Positions 23,569-32,102 of a stretch of DNA of 64,000 bases are shown here, piece after piece. The translations under genes and the position numbers were made by a program. The notes beneath the pieces are model-generated. The model ran no database searches, was not told the DNA's origin, and saw only the letters and a list, made by a program, of their open reading frames with translations. This DNA is from LH-M37 sp965602855 (lineage in GTDB: Bacteria; Pseudomonadota; Gammaproteobacteria; SZUA-229): assembly GCA_965602855.1 (NCBI GenBank), contig CBFCZV010000001.1:1-64000 (forward strand). Reading direction: 5' to 3'. Within the stretch, counting starts at the first letter, position 1. Each line of letters begins with the position of its first letter.

Positions 23569-24447
23569 TTACAAACGGCTAACGCGATAACCGGCATTCT
23601 GCAATAAATGCACAATGCCTTTATCACCAATCAGATGCGCTGCACCAACGACCACAAAATATTTTCCCTTCTGTTTTAAATAGCTTTTGATTGAGTTTGT
23701 CATTTTAATATTTCGCTGAAAGTACAAGCTTTCATAAAGCGCAATCATCGCTTCATTTTCTTTTTCAATATCTTCAAACAGCAATTGATACATGGCTTTT
23801 TCATCTCCCTGCTTCCACGCACTCACCAGATCACCCATTTCCTCATCTATCTTATCAAGTGACTGAAGTGAATCCTGAAGTAGTGAGTCAGCATCTTCAA
23901 TATCAAGAAACATTCTTAGTTGTTCATCCATTGTTTCTAATGCGATAACTTTCTTATCATTTTTTATTTGACTCAAGAAATGCAAATCAATACCTAGCTC
24001 TGGCTTTAGACCTGCGTGCTGAGCCTCTATCACCGACAGCGTAAGCACGACAATACCGGGTTTTTGTTTTTCCACCAGATGAAGAGGAATGTTCAACTCT
24101 TTTAAATAAGCACGAAGCTGTTCATACGTTTTTTTCGACAAATGATCCCTGAGCGTTTCATCACCTGAATACGATCCTTCGCTTCGCATTAAATGTTGAA
24201 ACCTCATCATTGACTCTGGCGCATCAATATCAACTTCTACCACTAAATTCTCTGAGCCATCAAAGGCCTGCTCTATCTCTTCACGCAATGGATAAAAAGA
24301 ATCATCAGCAAAATGAATTGAGCCAAACAGATAAACCGTCGCTTCAGGCGAATCAACACGCCAGAACATGGCGCGATCTTCGCTGGCATTAACCTGAAAA
24401 ACAGCAAGCGCATAGATAACAATACTGATGAATATTTTCTTAATCAT
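23569..24447 (-). CDS. TraB/GumN family protein (Tiki-like putative metalloprotease)
   Basis: A 292-residue secreted or periplasmic protein. A signal peptide (MIKKIFISIVIYALAVFQVNA) is followed by the family's first metal motif in VYLFGSIHFADDSFYPL (GSIH), a central ALETMDEQL, and the second motif YFVVVGAAHLIGDKGIVHLL (GxxH). The GSIH/GAAH pair matches the conserved histidines of the TIKI/TraB fold. Physiological substrate unknown. It overlaps the rsmI end by 8 nt and is co-transcribed with it. Confidence 0.85.
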   Translation of the reverse strand: MIKKIFISIVIYALAVFQVNASEDRAMFWRVDSPEATVYLFGSIHFADDSFYPLREEIEQAFDGSENLVVEVDIDAPESMMRFQHLMRSEGSYSGDETLRDHLSKKTYEQLRAYLKELNIPLHLVEKQKPGIVVLTLSVIEAQHAGLKPELGIDLHFLSQIKNDKKVIALETMDEQLRMFLDIEDADSLLQDSLQSLDKIDEEMGDLVSAWKQGDEKAMYQLLFEDIEKENEAMIALYESLYFQRNIKMTNSIKSYLKQKGKYFVVVGAAHLIGDKGIVHLLQNAGYRVSRL

Positions 24448-25318
24448 TTTTTTTCTTTAACTGTAGAGCTGCTTCATATAATTCATTTTTGTTAATGCCA
24501 GTGATACGCGAAGCCAACTTGGCTGCCTGCTTAACGGGGAGCTCATCAACCAGTGCCGCTAATATCTCATCGCGCATAGGGTGTGCCGATTTATCTTTAA
24601 CACTGCCCGCAACCACCAGCACAATCTCACCTTTACGCTGCATTTCATCAGCCGCGACCCAGGAACATAATTCTTCCAGCGTAGCTTTACGGATGGTTTC
24701 AAAGGTTTTAGTGACCTCGCGTGCAAACGTTGCCAGTCGTTGTTCACCAAATACTTCTTTCATATCTTCCAGGGTTTTAATGACTCTATGACAGGAAATA
24801 TAAAACACCATAGTGCGAGATTCTTCTTTTAGCGCCTGCAGATAATTCAGTCGGGCAGCCTGTTTTGCGGGAGGAAATCCCTCAAAACTAAAACGATCTG
24901 ATGGCAGCCCTGCCACACTCATCGCGGCTATGGCGGCACAGGCTCCAGGAATCGGCACCACTTTAATACCATGTAGATGCGCCTGCTCGACCAGACGATA
25001 ACCGGGGTCACTCACCAACGGGGTTCCTGCATCAGAGATCAGAGCAATGGAATCACCCTGCTGTAGACGCTCTATCAGACGCTCAGTCTGAATTTCTTCA
25101 TTATGCTCATGGTAGGCCTGCATGCGCGTTGAAACACCCAGATGGCTCAATAATCGCTGACTATGCCGGGTATCTTCGGCAGCGATCAACTCAACTGCAT
25201 TGAGCATCTCAATCGCACGTGGTGTGATATCACCCAGATTCCCTATGGGCGTGGCCACCATGTATAGCGTTCCACAGCCATCCACAACAACTTTTTTAGA
25301 TGAATTTTCGATTGACAC
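24440..25318 (-). CDS. rsmI: 16S rRNA C1402 2'-O-methyltransferase RsmI
   Basis: A 292-residue tetrapyrrole-methylase-fold enzyme that methylates the ribose of C1402 in the 30S decoding centre. Motifs: GTLYMVATPIGNLGDITPRA, then AAEDTRHSQRLLSHLG, and SDAGTPLVSDPGYRLV. It is divergent from lpoA, in the usual yraL-yraM arrangement. The downstream TraB/GumN gene is coupled by overlap. Confidence 0.96.
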   Translation of the reverse strand: MSIENSSKKVVVDGCGTLYMVATPIGNLGDITPRAIEMLNAVELIAAEDTRHSQRLLSHLGVSTRMQAYHEHNEEIQTERLIERLQQGDSIALISDAGTPLVSDPGYRLVEQAHLHGIKVVPIPGACAAIAAMSVAGLPSDRFSFEGFPPAKQAARLNYLQALKEESRTMVFYISCHRVIKTLEDMKEVFGEQRLATFAREVTKTFETIRKATLEELCSWVAADEMQRKGEIVLVVAGSVKDKSAHPMRDEILAALVDELPVKQAAKLASRITGINKNELYEAALQLKKKND

Positions 25319-25451
25319 AGCTAATCCTTAAAAACATAATTATTAGCCTGTAATACTAACGGATACTCGCACTGATTATTCACTCATACCACTGTTACTT
25401 TCTGATAAGCTGCCTGACTAATACGCACGGCTAATACACTAAACGACGACT

Positions 25452-27362
25452 TTGAATACTTTGCTACCATCAATTCCAGCCAAATATCTAACATTGCTGC
25501 TTATCAGCTTGTTGAGTGCCTGTGGCACCACGCCAGAGAAAATCCCCGATGACATTCTTTCAGATGTAAGACACGATCAGCTCGTTGGAGAACATTCTGC
25601 CGGCATCACTCAGCCCCCCCCTGAATACTATATAACACTCGCTAGCGAAAGCAGTGGTGAGATACAACAAGACCACCTCATCAAAGCGGCAGAATTGTTT
25701 TATCAACGCGGCGATATTGATTCTGCTCAGAATCAACTTGAGAACATCAGAGCCAACGAACTTACTAACTCTCAGCAAATTCAAATACAAATACTTGATG
25801 CAAAAATAGCTCTGGCCAACAACAATCCGGCTCAAACCATTGAACTACTACCCAAACAAAAAAGGATGACCGTCAGCCAGTTTATCAAAGTCGGTGAAGT
25901 TAGTGCTGAAGCAAATGTTGCCATGGGCTATTTGATTGAAGCGATTAAAACGCGCGTTCAAATAGATACTTATTATAAAGATGATGCGCAACGCGAAAAT
26001 AATCATTTAGCGATCTGGTCAGCACTCAGTGCTTTGCCATCGGTGGTGCTCAATAAGTTGAAATCCAACGATAAAGCTTTACAGGGCTGGCTTGAACTGA
26101 CTAGAGTCATGCGCACCGCTCAAATCAATAACCACGAATTACAGGATAACATTCTCGACTGGGGCACTAATTTCCCCAATCATCCTGTCAGCAATCTTTT
26201 TATCAGCCGACTGTTAGATGAGCACCTCAACATACAAACTGATGACCACATTATTGCTGTACTTCTGCCTTTACATGGCCCTTATCAGGCCATCACGAAG
26301 GCGATAAAAAGTGGTTTTCTGAGCGCTTATTATGCAGACAGAAAACAGGACTACAAACCAACCATTCGCTTTTACGACACTAGCGAGAAAGGCTCTAACT
26401 TTATGACCCTGTATGATAAAGCAGTACAGGAAGGTGCCAGCTATATCGTCGGTCCCCTTGATAAATCCATCATTAATCAGCTGACACAATTAAACGAAGT
26501 AGGCATTGAATTTGAAGTTCCTATTCTCACATTGAACTATGCCGAAGATCCTTTAAACACCGCCAACAACCTGTATCAATTTGGACTATTACCCGAAGAT
26601 GAAGCACGACAGGTTGCCGAGCTGGCTATTCGCCAGAATAAAACCAAAGCCGCTATTCTTGTCCCCGATAGCCCATGGGGACAGCGTTTGCAAAATGCTT
26701 TTCAGCAACGTTACACAGAACTCGGAGGCAGCGTACTTAACTCACAGTTTTTTAATGACAAAATCGACGACTATGGTCAGCCAATCAAGCAACTGCTTAA
26801 TCTACAGCACAGCAGCAGTCGTCATAAAGACATAGAACGACTGCTGGGCACAAAACTTAAATATGAGCCTTATCGTCGACAAGATGTTGATATGATTTTT
26901 CTGGCAGCCACTTCCCGCTCAGCCCGCAGCATCATGCCCGCATTTAAGTTTCACCATGCCGGTGACATACCCGTTTATGCTACCTCACACGTTTATACCG
27001 GCAATAAAAACAAATCCGCTGATCTTGATCTTAATGGCCTGACCTTCTGCGATTTACCCTGGACATTAATAGGCGATGCTGGATTGAATAAAACCTTTAT
27101 GAAAAACTGGCCTGAACAGAAAAACTATACTCGCCTGTTTGCACTGGGCATCGACAGTTATCACATTCTTTACAATCTAAAACTGCTCTCCAAGTACAAA
27201 TATGCTCACTTTTCGGGGCAAACAGGCAATATTTACATGGATGAAAATAATCGTCTGCATAGAGAGCTACTCTGGGCTAAATTCAAAAGAGGCTCAGCCC
27301 GTTATATCGACACCACCATTTCGCCAACACCTATACCATCGCTTGAAGCAGACCAGTCATAG
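25452..27362 (+). CDS. lpoA: Penicillin-binding protein activator LpoA
   Basis: A 636-residue outer-membrane lipoprotein that stimulates PBP1A from outside. The lipobox is in LLISLLSACGTTPEK. Residues to about 260 form a helical TPR-like N-domain. From about 270 a periplasmic-binding-protein fold begins (HIIAVLLPLHGPYQAITKAI) and includes ILVPDSPWGQRLQNAFQQRY. The start is TTG; no better ATG is nearby. Its 3' end overlaps the likely yraN start by 20 nt, matching the conserved lpoA-yraN-diaA order. Confidence 0.92.
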   Translation: MNTLLPSIPAKYLTLLLISLLSACGTTPEKIPDDILSDVRHDQLVGEHSAGITQPPPEYYITLASESSGEIQQDHLIKAAELFYQRGDIDSAQNQLENIRANELTNSQQIQIQILDAKIALANNNPAQTIELLPKQKRMTVSQFIKVGEVSAEANVAMGYLIEAIKTRVQIDTYYKDDAQRENNHLAIWSALSALPSVVLNKLKSNDKALQGWLELTRVMRTAQINNHELQDNILDWGTNFPNHPVSNLFISRLLDEHLNIQTDDHIIAVLLPLHGPYQAITKAIKSGFLSAYYADRKQDYKPTIRFYDTSEKGSNFMTLYDKAVQEGASYIVGPLDKSIINQLTQLNEVGIEFEVPILTLNYAEDPLNTANNLYQFGLLPEDEARQVAELAIRQNKTKAAILVPDSPWGQRLQNAFQQRYTELGGSVLNSQFFNDKIDDYGQPIKQLLNLQHSSSRHKDIERLLGTKLKYEPYRRQDVDMIFLAATSRSARSIMPAFKFHHAGDIPVYATSHVYTGNKNKSADLDLNGLTFCDLPWTLIGDAGLNKTFMKNWPEQKNYTRLFALGIDSYHILYNLKLLSKYKYAHFSGQTGNIYMDENNRLHRELLWAKFKRGSARYIDTTISPTPIPSLEADQS

Positions 27363-27723
27363 CATAGGCCAGCAGGCAGAAAAGGCATGCTGTGAATACC
27401 TGGAGCAGCAGGGACTCAAACTTGTGGATAGAAACTATCATGGACATAAAGGCGAAATCGACATTATTATGCAGGAAGGTCAAACTCTGGTCTTCGTGGA
27501 GGTTCGATTTAGAAAGAACAGTTTCTATGGGAACGGGCTCGAAAGTGTCACTACTCAAAAACAACAGCGTATTCTGAACACTGCAGAAGAATATCTGCAA
27601 AATGAAACAAAATTAAAAAATGGCCGTATTGACGTTGTCGCCATGTCCCAAAAGGCTCAAAATAAGAGTCATGAAAGCACCGAGGTTAATTACGCCTTCG
27701 AGTGGGTAAAAAATGCCTTTTAA
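27343..27723 (+). CDS. yraN: YraN family protein (UPF0102, nuclease-like fold)
   Basis: 126 residues from the TTG at 27343. The core is SIGQQAEKACCEYLEQQGLK, then HKGEIDIIMQEGQTLVFVEV, giving the E-x13-D-x-E-V-R pattern of a Holliday-junction-resolvase-like fold; activity has not been settled for the family. I rejected a start at 27202 because it would bury 47 codons inside lpoA and give an N-terminus unlike the family. It overlaps lpoA and sits just before diaA. Confidence 0.88.
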   Translation: MKQTSHSIGQQAEKACCEYLEQQGLKLVDRNYHGHKGEIDIIMQEGQTLVFVEVRFRKNSFYGNGLESVTTQKQQRILNTAEEYLQNETKLKNGRIDVVAMSQKAQNKSHESTEVNYAFEWVKNAF

Positions 27724-27743
27724 AAATACAATATAGAATCATT

Positions 27744-28334
27744 ATGGATTTAATTCAGCGAATAAACCAGAATTTTCAGGACAGTATCAGCACCAAGCAA
27801 ATCGCGGCTGCGATACTGCCCGAGCCGATTGCCCAGGCCGCACAGGCGATGGTTCAGTGCATCCTCAATGGTGGCAAGATACTCTCCTGCGGTAATGGTG
27901 GCTCAGCTGGTGATGCCCAGCATTTCTCATCAGAAATGCTTAATCGCTTTGAGATGGAAAGACCCGGTCTGGCCGCTATGGCTCTCACCACTGACAGCTC
28001 AACAATTACTTCAATTGCTAACGATTACAGCTACGATCAGATTTTTTCCAAACAGGTGACAGCACTCGGGCAGCCCGGCGACATATTGCTGGCTATTAGC
28101 ACCAGTGGAAATTCCGTTAATGTAAACAAAGCCGTTCAAGCTGCCCACGAGCGTGACATGCTGGTGGTTGCTCTAAGCGGAAAACAGGGTGGTGAGCTTA
28201 CTTCTATACTTTCGTCCAATGATGCGGAAATTCGCGTACCCAGTGATTCAACCGCACGAATTCAGGAAGTACATTTACTCGCCATTCACTGTCTATGTGA
28301 TCTAATCGACCATCAGCTTGGTCTGGCTAGCTAA
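27744..28334 (+). CDS. diaA: SIS-domain protein DiaA (GmhA-like phosphoheptose isomerase family)
   Basis: A 196-residue SIS-fold protein. CGNGGSAGDAQHFSSEMLNR and AISTSGNSVNVNKAVQAAHE are the sugar-phosphate loops, and RIQEVHLLAIHCLCDLID is the C-terminal helix. The protein is close to GmhA (sedoheptulose-7-phosphate isomerase) and keeps the Glu of SSEML and the His of QEVH. The position after lpoA-yraN matches E. coli diaA, whose product binds DnaA and tunes initiation. I prefer diaA by context, but a GmhA activity cannot be excluded. The ATG at 27744 was chosen. Confidence 0.8.
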   Translation: MDLIQRINQNFQDSISTKQIAAAILPEPIAQAAQAMVQCILNGGKILSCGNGGSAGDAQHFSSEMLNRFEMERPGLAAMALTTDSSTITSIANDYSYDQIFSKQVTALGQPGDILLAISTSGNSVNVNKAVQAAHERDMLVVALSGKQGGELTSILSSNDAEIRVPSDSTARIQEVHLLAIHCLCDLIDHQLGLAS

Positions 28335-28362
28335 CAAAAAACACTCTCTCAAAGTCATAAAA

Positions 28363-28407
28363 AAAGATCATGTACTCTTCCTTCAACGGAAAGAGCGCAT
28401 GATCTTT
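28363..28407. terminator. Terminator hairpin at the end of diaA and of the sulfur-globule/RND operon
   Basis: AAAGATCATG pairs with CATGATCTTT, with an inner CTCTTCC/GGAAAGAG stem, flanked by A and T runs. It lies between convergent transcription units and can serve both. Confidence 0.88.
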
Positions 28408-28439
28408 ATACAGATTTTCAGCTCGTTCTATTTCAACGT

Positions 28440-29162
28440 CTATCTACGCGGATAACCATTCCATCCATAGGGTGCGTTATACGGAGCAGGACCATTATAA
28501 GGAGCGTTATTGTAATTATATGGATTCACGGGTTGCGCGTAACCATTGTAGTACTGCCCTGGGTTTTGTTGGTAAGCATTAGCAGGATATGGATTTTGCT
28601 GAATCGGCATCTGATTAGCATTCATCTGTGGATTATTCATATAGCCAGGAAAATTAGGCGCTCTGTTCTGAGCTTGCTCAGCAGTACGTTTAGCCCATTC
28701 CTGCTCATGCTTCTCACGCTCTTTTTGCATAAACGCCTGATGATCCTTAACCCATTGAGGCTGCTCTGACCTAGCTTCATTTTCCGCTAGCCTTTTAGCA
28801 TTACGCTCATCAAACTCAGCACGGCGCTTTTCCATTTCAGCACGCTGCTGAACGACCCATTCAGGCTCCTGATTTTGATTTGCAACAGCTGAATGAACAG
28901 GCACTAGTGTTTGCACATAATTATCATTCGAGCGATTAACAGTCGATGATGGTGCATTATCTAATTGATTAGGTATAGCCACATAAGCCACGATAGCGAC
29001 AGTTGGTATAACAACTATCAAGGCCATCAAGAGAGAGGTCATATTATAAAAACCAGCTTCATCCGATGAAATAACAGATGAAACCTCAGCAGGTGACTTC
29101 GCTTCTACAGCAGCATCTTTTACTTCTTCATTATTTTCCGCACTTTCTTTTTTAGTAGCCAT
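28440..29162 (-). CDS. Single-pass membrane protein with a Tyr/Asn/Pro-rich C-terminus
   Basis: 240 residues, family not recognised. An acidic N-terminus (to about 40) precedes one helix (LLMALIVVIPTVAIVAYVAI). A charged coiled region contains EPEWVVQQRAEMEKRRAEF and PQWVKDHQAFMQKEREK. The last 70 residues are rich in Asn, Pro, Tyr and Gln and end YGWNGYPRR. The PEWxxQxRxxM motif recurs in the protein at 33377-33832. The likely topology is N-terminus in, low-complexity tail in the periplasm. AGGAG stands before the ATG. It is the last gene of the operon and a candidate for globule envelope or scaffold. Confidence 0.6.
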   Translation of the reverse strand: MATKKESAENNEEVKDAAVEAKSPAEVSSVISSDEAGFYNMTSLLMALIVVIPTVAIVAYVAIPNQLDNAPSSTVNRSNDNYVQTLVPVHSAVANQNQEPEWVVQQRAEMEKRRAEFDERNAKRLAENEARSEQPQWVKDHQAFMQKEREKHEQEWAKRTAEQAQNRAPNFPGYMNNPQMNANQMPIQQNPYPANAYQQNPGQYYNGYAQPVNPYNYNNAPYNGPAPYNAPYGWNGYPRR

Positions 29163-29190
29163 ATTTTGCTCCTGATATATTTTTAGTTGT

Positions 29191-29745
29191 TTACCAAGGC
29201 GTAAACGAATTCATAAACTGCATAGGTCTTGAGACACTATTATTGATAACAGCTATTTCATGACTCATCTTACTTGCTGATATGCTCATGTTTCGAACAT
29301 AGCCATTCATTTCCTGTATTGTAAGCGTTTGCCTCTCCATATTAACCACAACTGCCTGCATAGTATGATTAATTGATTTCATCTCACTAGCAATTTCACC
29401 GACATCTTTAGTCAGGCTATAAATAAGGAAGAAGCCATAGGTTGCCAAAATAATGAAAGCAAACAAGGCAGGAAACACCAGCATCTGCCAGCGACGCGTA
29501 CTGGCAGTAAACGTTGCCGTCAGCTCATTCAGAGCCTCGCTCAAAACATGCTCAACACTGTCTTTTATGGTGTCATCATAATAACCAAACATGGACAGCT
29601 TCTTATCGCATTTATTTGGCTCATTAGGACAAGTGTCAGGATCACCTGTACAACCTTCAATTCCAGGCTCACACTCGATTGATTCTATAATTACATCCCT
29701 TACGTTTTTTTTCTTATGTATTGGATGATTCTCGTTATTTGACAT
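29191..29745 (-). CDS. Single-pass membrane protein with CX6CX6CX6C array and coiled coil
   Basis: 184 residues, not recognised. Near the N-terminus four cysteines stand exactly seven residues apart (Cys25, 32, 39, 46), within acidic, proline-containing spacers. A single helix follows (MLVFPALFAFIILATYGFFL) and then a heptad-rich helix of about 70 residues (IASEMKSINHTMQAVVVNME). STRRW before the membrane helix suggests that the cysteine array faces the cytoplasm and the coiled coil the periplasm. The ATG at 29745 was chosen; a GTG four codons upstream is possible. The array may bind metal or sulfur, which is inference. Confidence 0.6.
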   Translation of the reverse strand: MSNNENHPIHKKKNVRDVIIESIECEPGIEGCTGDPDTCPNEPNKCDKKLSMFGYYDDTIKDSVEHVLSEALNELTATFTASTRRWQMLVFPALFAFIILATYGFFLIYSLTKDVGEIASEMKSINHTMQAVVVNMERQTLTIQEMNGYVRNMSISASKMSHEIAVINNSVSRPMQFMNSFTPW

Positions 29746-29778
29746 TCTATTTACCACTTACTTAATTTAATAAAAATA

Positions 29779-30588
29779 TTAACCAGCTATTTTGTTCTTA
29801 AGTTTTTCTGCACTTTCTGTATCAAGCCCCTGAATAACTCTTAATAAATAACCCACACGTTCATCTGTCTTATCATCTTTTATTGCTAACAGACGCAATG
29901 CTGCCTCATAATAAGCCTCACCCGCCTGTTTCCATTTACCCTGCGTATAATAAACATTACCCAGTTCACCATAAGCATCAGGGTCACTATCATCAACCTT
30001 AATAAGATCAAGATAAAGCTTTTCAGAGTCATGTGCATTTCCATTCCAAAATGACTGTCTTGCCATAAATAAAATTTCTTTGGCATCAACCGGGATGCTT
30101 GCGGGTGCGGCTACAGGCTGTGCTGGCTGTGCAACTTCTTCAACACTATCTACCAATTCATCAGATTTATCATCATTTTCAATTATTTGATCAACAGCCG
30201 AATCTGTATTAGCAGTATCAAAAAATTCATCCGCTTTTTCACTAATTACACTTACAGCTTCAGAAACACCATCAACAAGATTATTTGCCTGGGTCATTAA
30301 TGTATCTTCATCTGCCTGAGATGAATCACTTGAAGATTCAGATGTAGCAACATCAACAATCTCAGGTGATATACAGTCAGCTTGCACAACAACGTTTGCT
30401 TCAGCAGTAGTAGCTACGTGCGAAGGGATTGAAACATCCAGCTTTTCTTCCGTATAAGAAAGCGCCGCATCAATATAATGATTTACATTTGAATGAAATA
30501 TTATTGATCGAAAATAAATCAGTGCGGCAATCATGCTCAAAAGCACTAAAATCTCGATGGGTTTCATTAAAAATTTCAGGATTTTCAT
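29779..30588 (-). CDS. Membrane-anchored TPR protein
   Basis: 269 residues. A membrane anchor near the N-terminus (IEILVLLSMIAALIYFRSII) is followed by about 130 acidic, Ser/Asp/Val-rich residues and a C-terminal TPR region. The TPR region starts ILFMARQSFWNGNAHDSEKL and contains DPDAYGELGNVYYTQGKWKQ and AGEAYYEAALRLL. TPRs bind partner proteins; here the domain probably faces the periplasm. It sits 16 nt after the ParA-like gene, within a tight operon. Role in assembling the system is inference. Confidence 0.7.
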   Translation of the reverse strand: MKILKFLMKPIEILVLLSMIAALIYFRSIIFHSNVNHYIDAALSYTEEKLDVSIPSHVATTAEANVVVQADCISPEIVDVATSESSSDSSQADEDTLMTQANNLVDGVSEAVSVISEKADEFFDTANTDSAVDQIIENDDKSDELVDSVEEVAQPAQPVAAPASIPVDAKEILFMARQSFWNGNAHDSEKLYLDLIKVDDSDPDAYGELGNVYYTQGKWKQAGEAYYEAALRLLAIKDDKTDERVGYLLRVIQGLDTESAEKLKNKIAG

Positions 30589-30604
30589 ATTTTATATCTC
30601 GTTT

Positions 30605-31243
30605 CTAATTCGTCATACCCGGATACAGAGAATGCGCCAGTCGTTCAAACTCTTCAGCACTTTTACTTTTTTCTGAAAGCTCAAATATTGAAAGCCCTTC
30701 ACTCAAAGTACGTCTAAAGCTTGTTCTCTGACAAAGTCTCTCCGGTAACACTCTAAATTTCTCAAGCATTGTTAGAGCCTCTTCCGCTTCATCAGACTCT
30801 CTCACTGCATGATGCGTATCCGCTCTGTTTATAAATGCTATTAACTCGGGGCCATTATCAGCACCACAAGCCTCTTTAATTATTTGCAGGAATCTCTGCG
30901 TCGCCCATACATCTGGTTGACTGGGCTGTACTGGGATAACCACACGATCGGCGATACTAATAGCGGCTTTCATTGCTGACATATTGGCGGCACCTACGTC
31001 CACTAAAACATGACATGAATGATTACCAATTGTTTCACAGACATCATCACTTGTTTTCATAACGTCTAGGCCTGGCTCTGTACCATCTTCCTTTCTAACT
31101 CGTGCCACATCGCTCAGCGTTTGCTGTGGATCCAGATCATAAGCAACCACCTGCTCACCTTTCGCCTTCAACCAGATGGCAAGATTAAAAGTAACCGTAC
31201 TCTTTCCCGAACCACCTTTAAGATTTGCGATAACCGTTATCAC
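30605..31243 (-). CDS. Orphan ParA/MinD-family ATPase
   Basis: A 212-residue deviant Walker ATPase. NLKGGSGKSTVTFNLAIWLK is the P-loop with the signature lysine, VVAYDLDPQQTLSD is Walker A', and VLVDVGAANMSAMKA and RVVIPVQPSQPDVWATQRFL follow. The type resembles ParA-like proteins that position cargo such as chemosensory arrays, carboxysomes or plasmids. No ParB and no parS-like palindrome was seen. It begins with GTG, 7 nt after the stop of the gene upstream. It might place the membrane complex or sulfur globules inside the cell, which is inference. Confidence 0.85.
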   Translation of the reverse strand: MITVIANLKGGSGKSTVTFNLAIWLKAKGEQVVAYDLDPQQTLSDVARVRKEDGTEPGLDVMKTSDDVCETIGNHSCHVLVDVGAANMSAMKAAISIADRVVIPVQPSQPDVWATQRFLQIIKEACGADNGPELIAFINRADTHHAVRESDEAEEALTMLEKFRVLPERLCQRTSFRRTLSEGLSIFELSEKSKSAEEFERLAHSLYPGMTN

Positions 31244-31250
31244 TCTATTT

Positions 31251-32015
31251 CTACCTGTTCCTGTATTCAGGATACGTGGTTGGCTGTGGTTCTACTTTTG
31301 TATAACCTTCGGGTACACTAAATAAATCATCTGACTGCGTGGACACTTTAATGTTCTTCAGCTCTCTAACATAACCGCCAGGCAACTCTTCTTTAATAGC
31401 AATCTTGAGAGTCGCATCGTACCACTGGTATGAATAGGCGCTTTTTCCATCAGGTCGACTCAGTGTGCGCTGCCATTTCTCAGTTTCTCGTCCATTAATT
31501 TTTTCCTTTTTCAGCATCTTTAATTCTGCTACTGATCCATCTGGAAAGAATTCTCTAATTGCCAGCTTTCTTTTCACATCCATCCAGTGAAGAGTGCGCA
31601 ATTTCCTACCTCTATTATCAGAAATGATTTGCCATTTTTCAGTCTCGTGACCATCTATATTTTCTGTACCTAGTTTTTCACAGACTGCATTTGCTATTTG
31701 ATCGCATGGTGTACTGCTGTTTTTATTTTCATCCAGACGTTCAGATAAACCTTCCCAATACGACTTCAAGGAGTCATTAATGAGTACAGTTCTTCCCTCT
31801 TGCGGATAAGTTATCTCGACTACACTCTGCCCGTTAACCATTTTTTCACTTCTAACCGCTTTTTTACTAACGAATAGCTTAATTTGTTTGGCTTTCTGCT
31901 GTGGCATGCTGATTACAGCATCCGCTGAAAACTCGATAGTATTTGAATCTGCATATGAATAATCAGTTATTAATATCGCACAAGCTAGGATAATAAATTT
32001 TTTTAGAGCTTCCAT
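31251..32015 (-). CDS. Secreted protein with two tandem ETEKWQ units
   Basis: 254 residues with a signal peptide (KKFIILACAILITDYSYA). Two units of about 52 residues follow each other: IDGHETEKWQ at about 120 and INGRETEKWQ at about 173. Each continues to a (D/P)GxVxELKxxK segment (GSVAELKMLKK and GYVRELKNIKV). The earlier part (FSADAVISMPQQKAKQIKLF) resembles LolA/DUF4412-like secreted beta proteins, a weak impression. Cysteines at 104 and 112 could pair. It lies between the sulfur-globule gene and parA. Confidence 0.6.
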   Translation of the reverse strand: MEALKKFIILACAILITDYSYADSNTIEFSADAVISMPQQKAKQIKLFVSKKAVRSEKMVNGQSVVEITYPQEGRTVLINDSLKSYWEGLSERLDENKNSSTPCDQIANAVCEKLGTENIDGHETEKWQIISDNRGRKLRTLHWMDVKRKLAIREFFPDGSVAELKMLKKEKINGRETEKWQRTLSRPDGKSAYSYQWYDATLKIAIKEELPGGYVRELKNIKVSTQSDDLFSVPEGYTKVEPQPTTYPEYRNR

Positions 32016-32102
32016 AAAATTACCGCTTGTCTTTCATATTTATTAATTTAATTTGAGTTCGTCACGTCCCTGTGAACCCTCATACATCATTTACAACTTA
32101 TT

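Noticed and set aside
27202..27342. Longer N-terminus for yraN
   Set aside because: Would overlap lpoA by over 150 nt and add sequence unlike YraN; the TTG at 27343 gives the family length.
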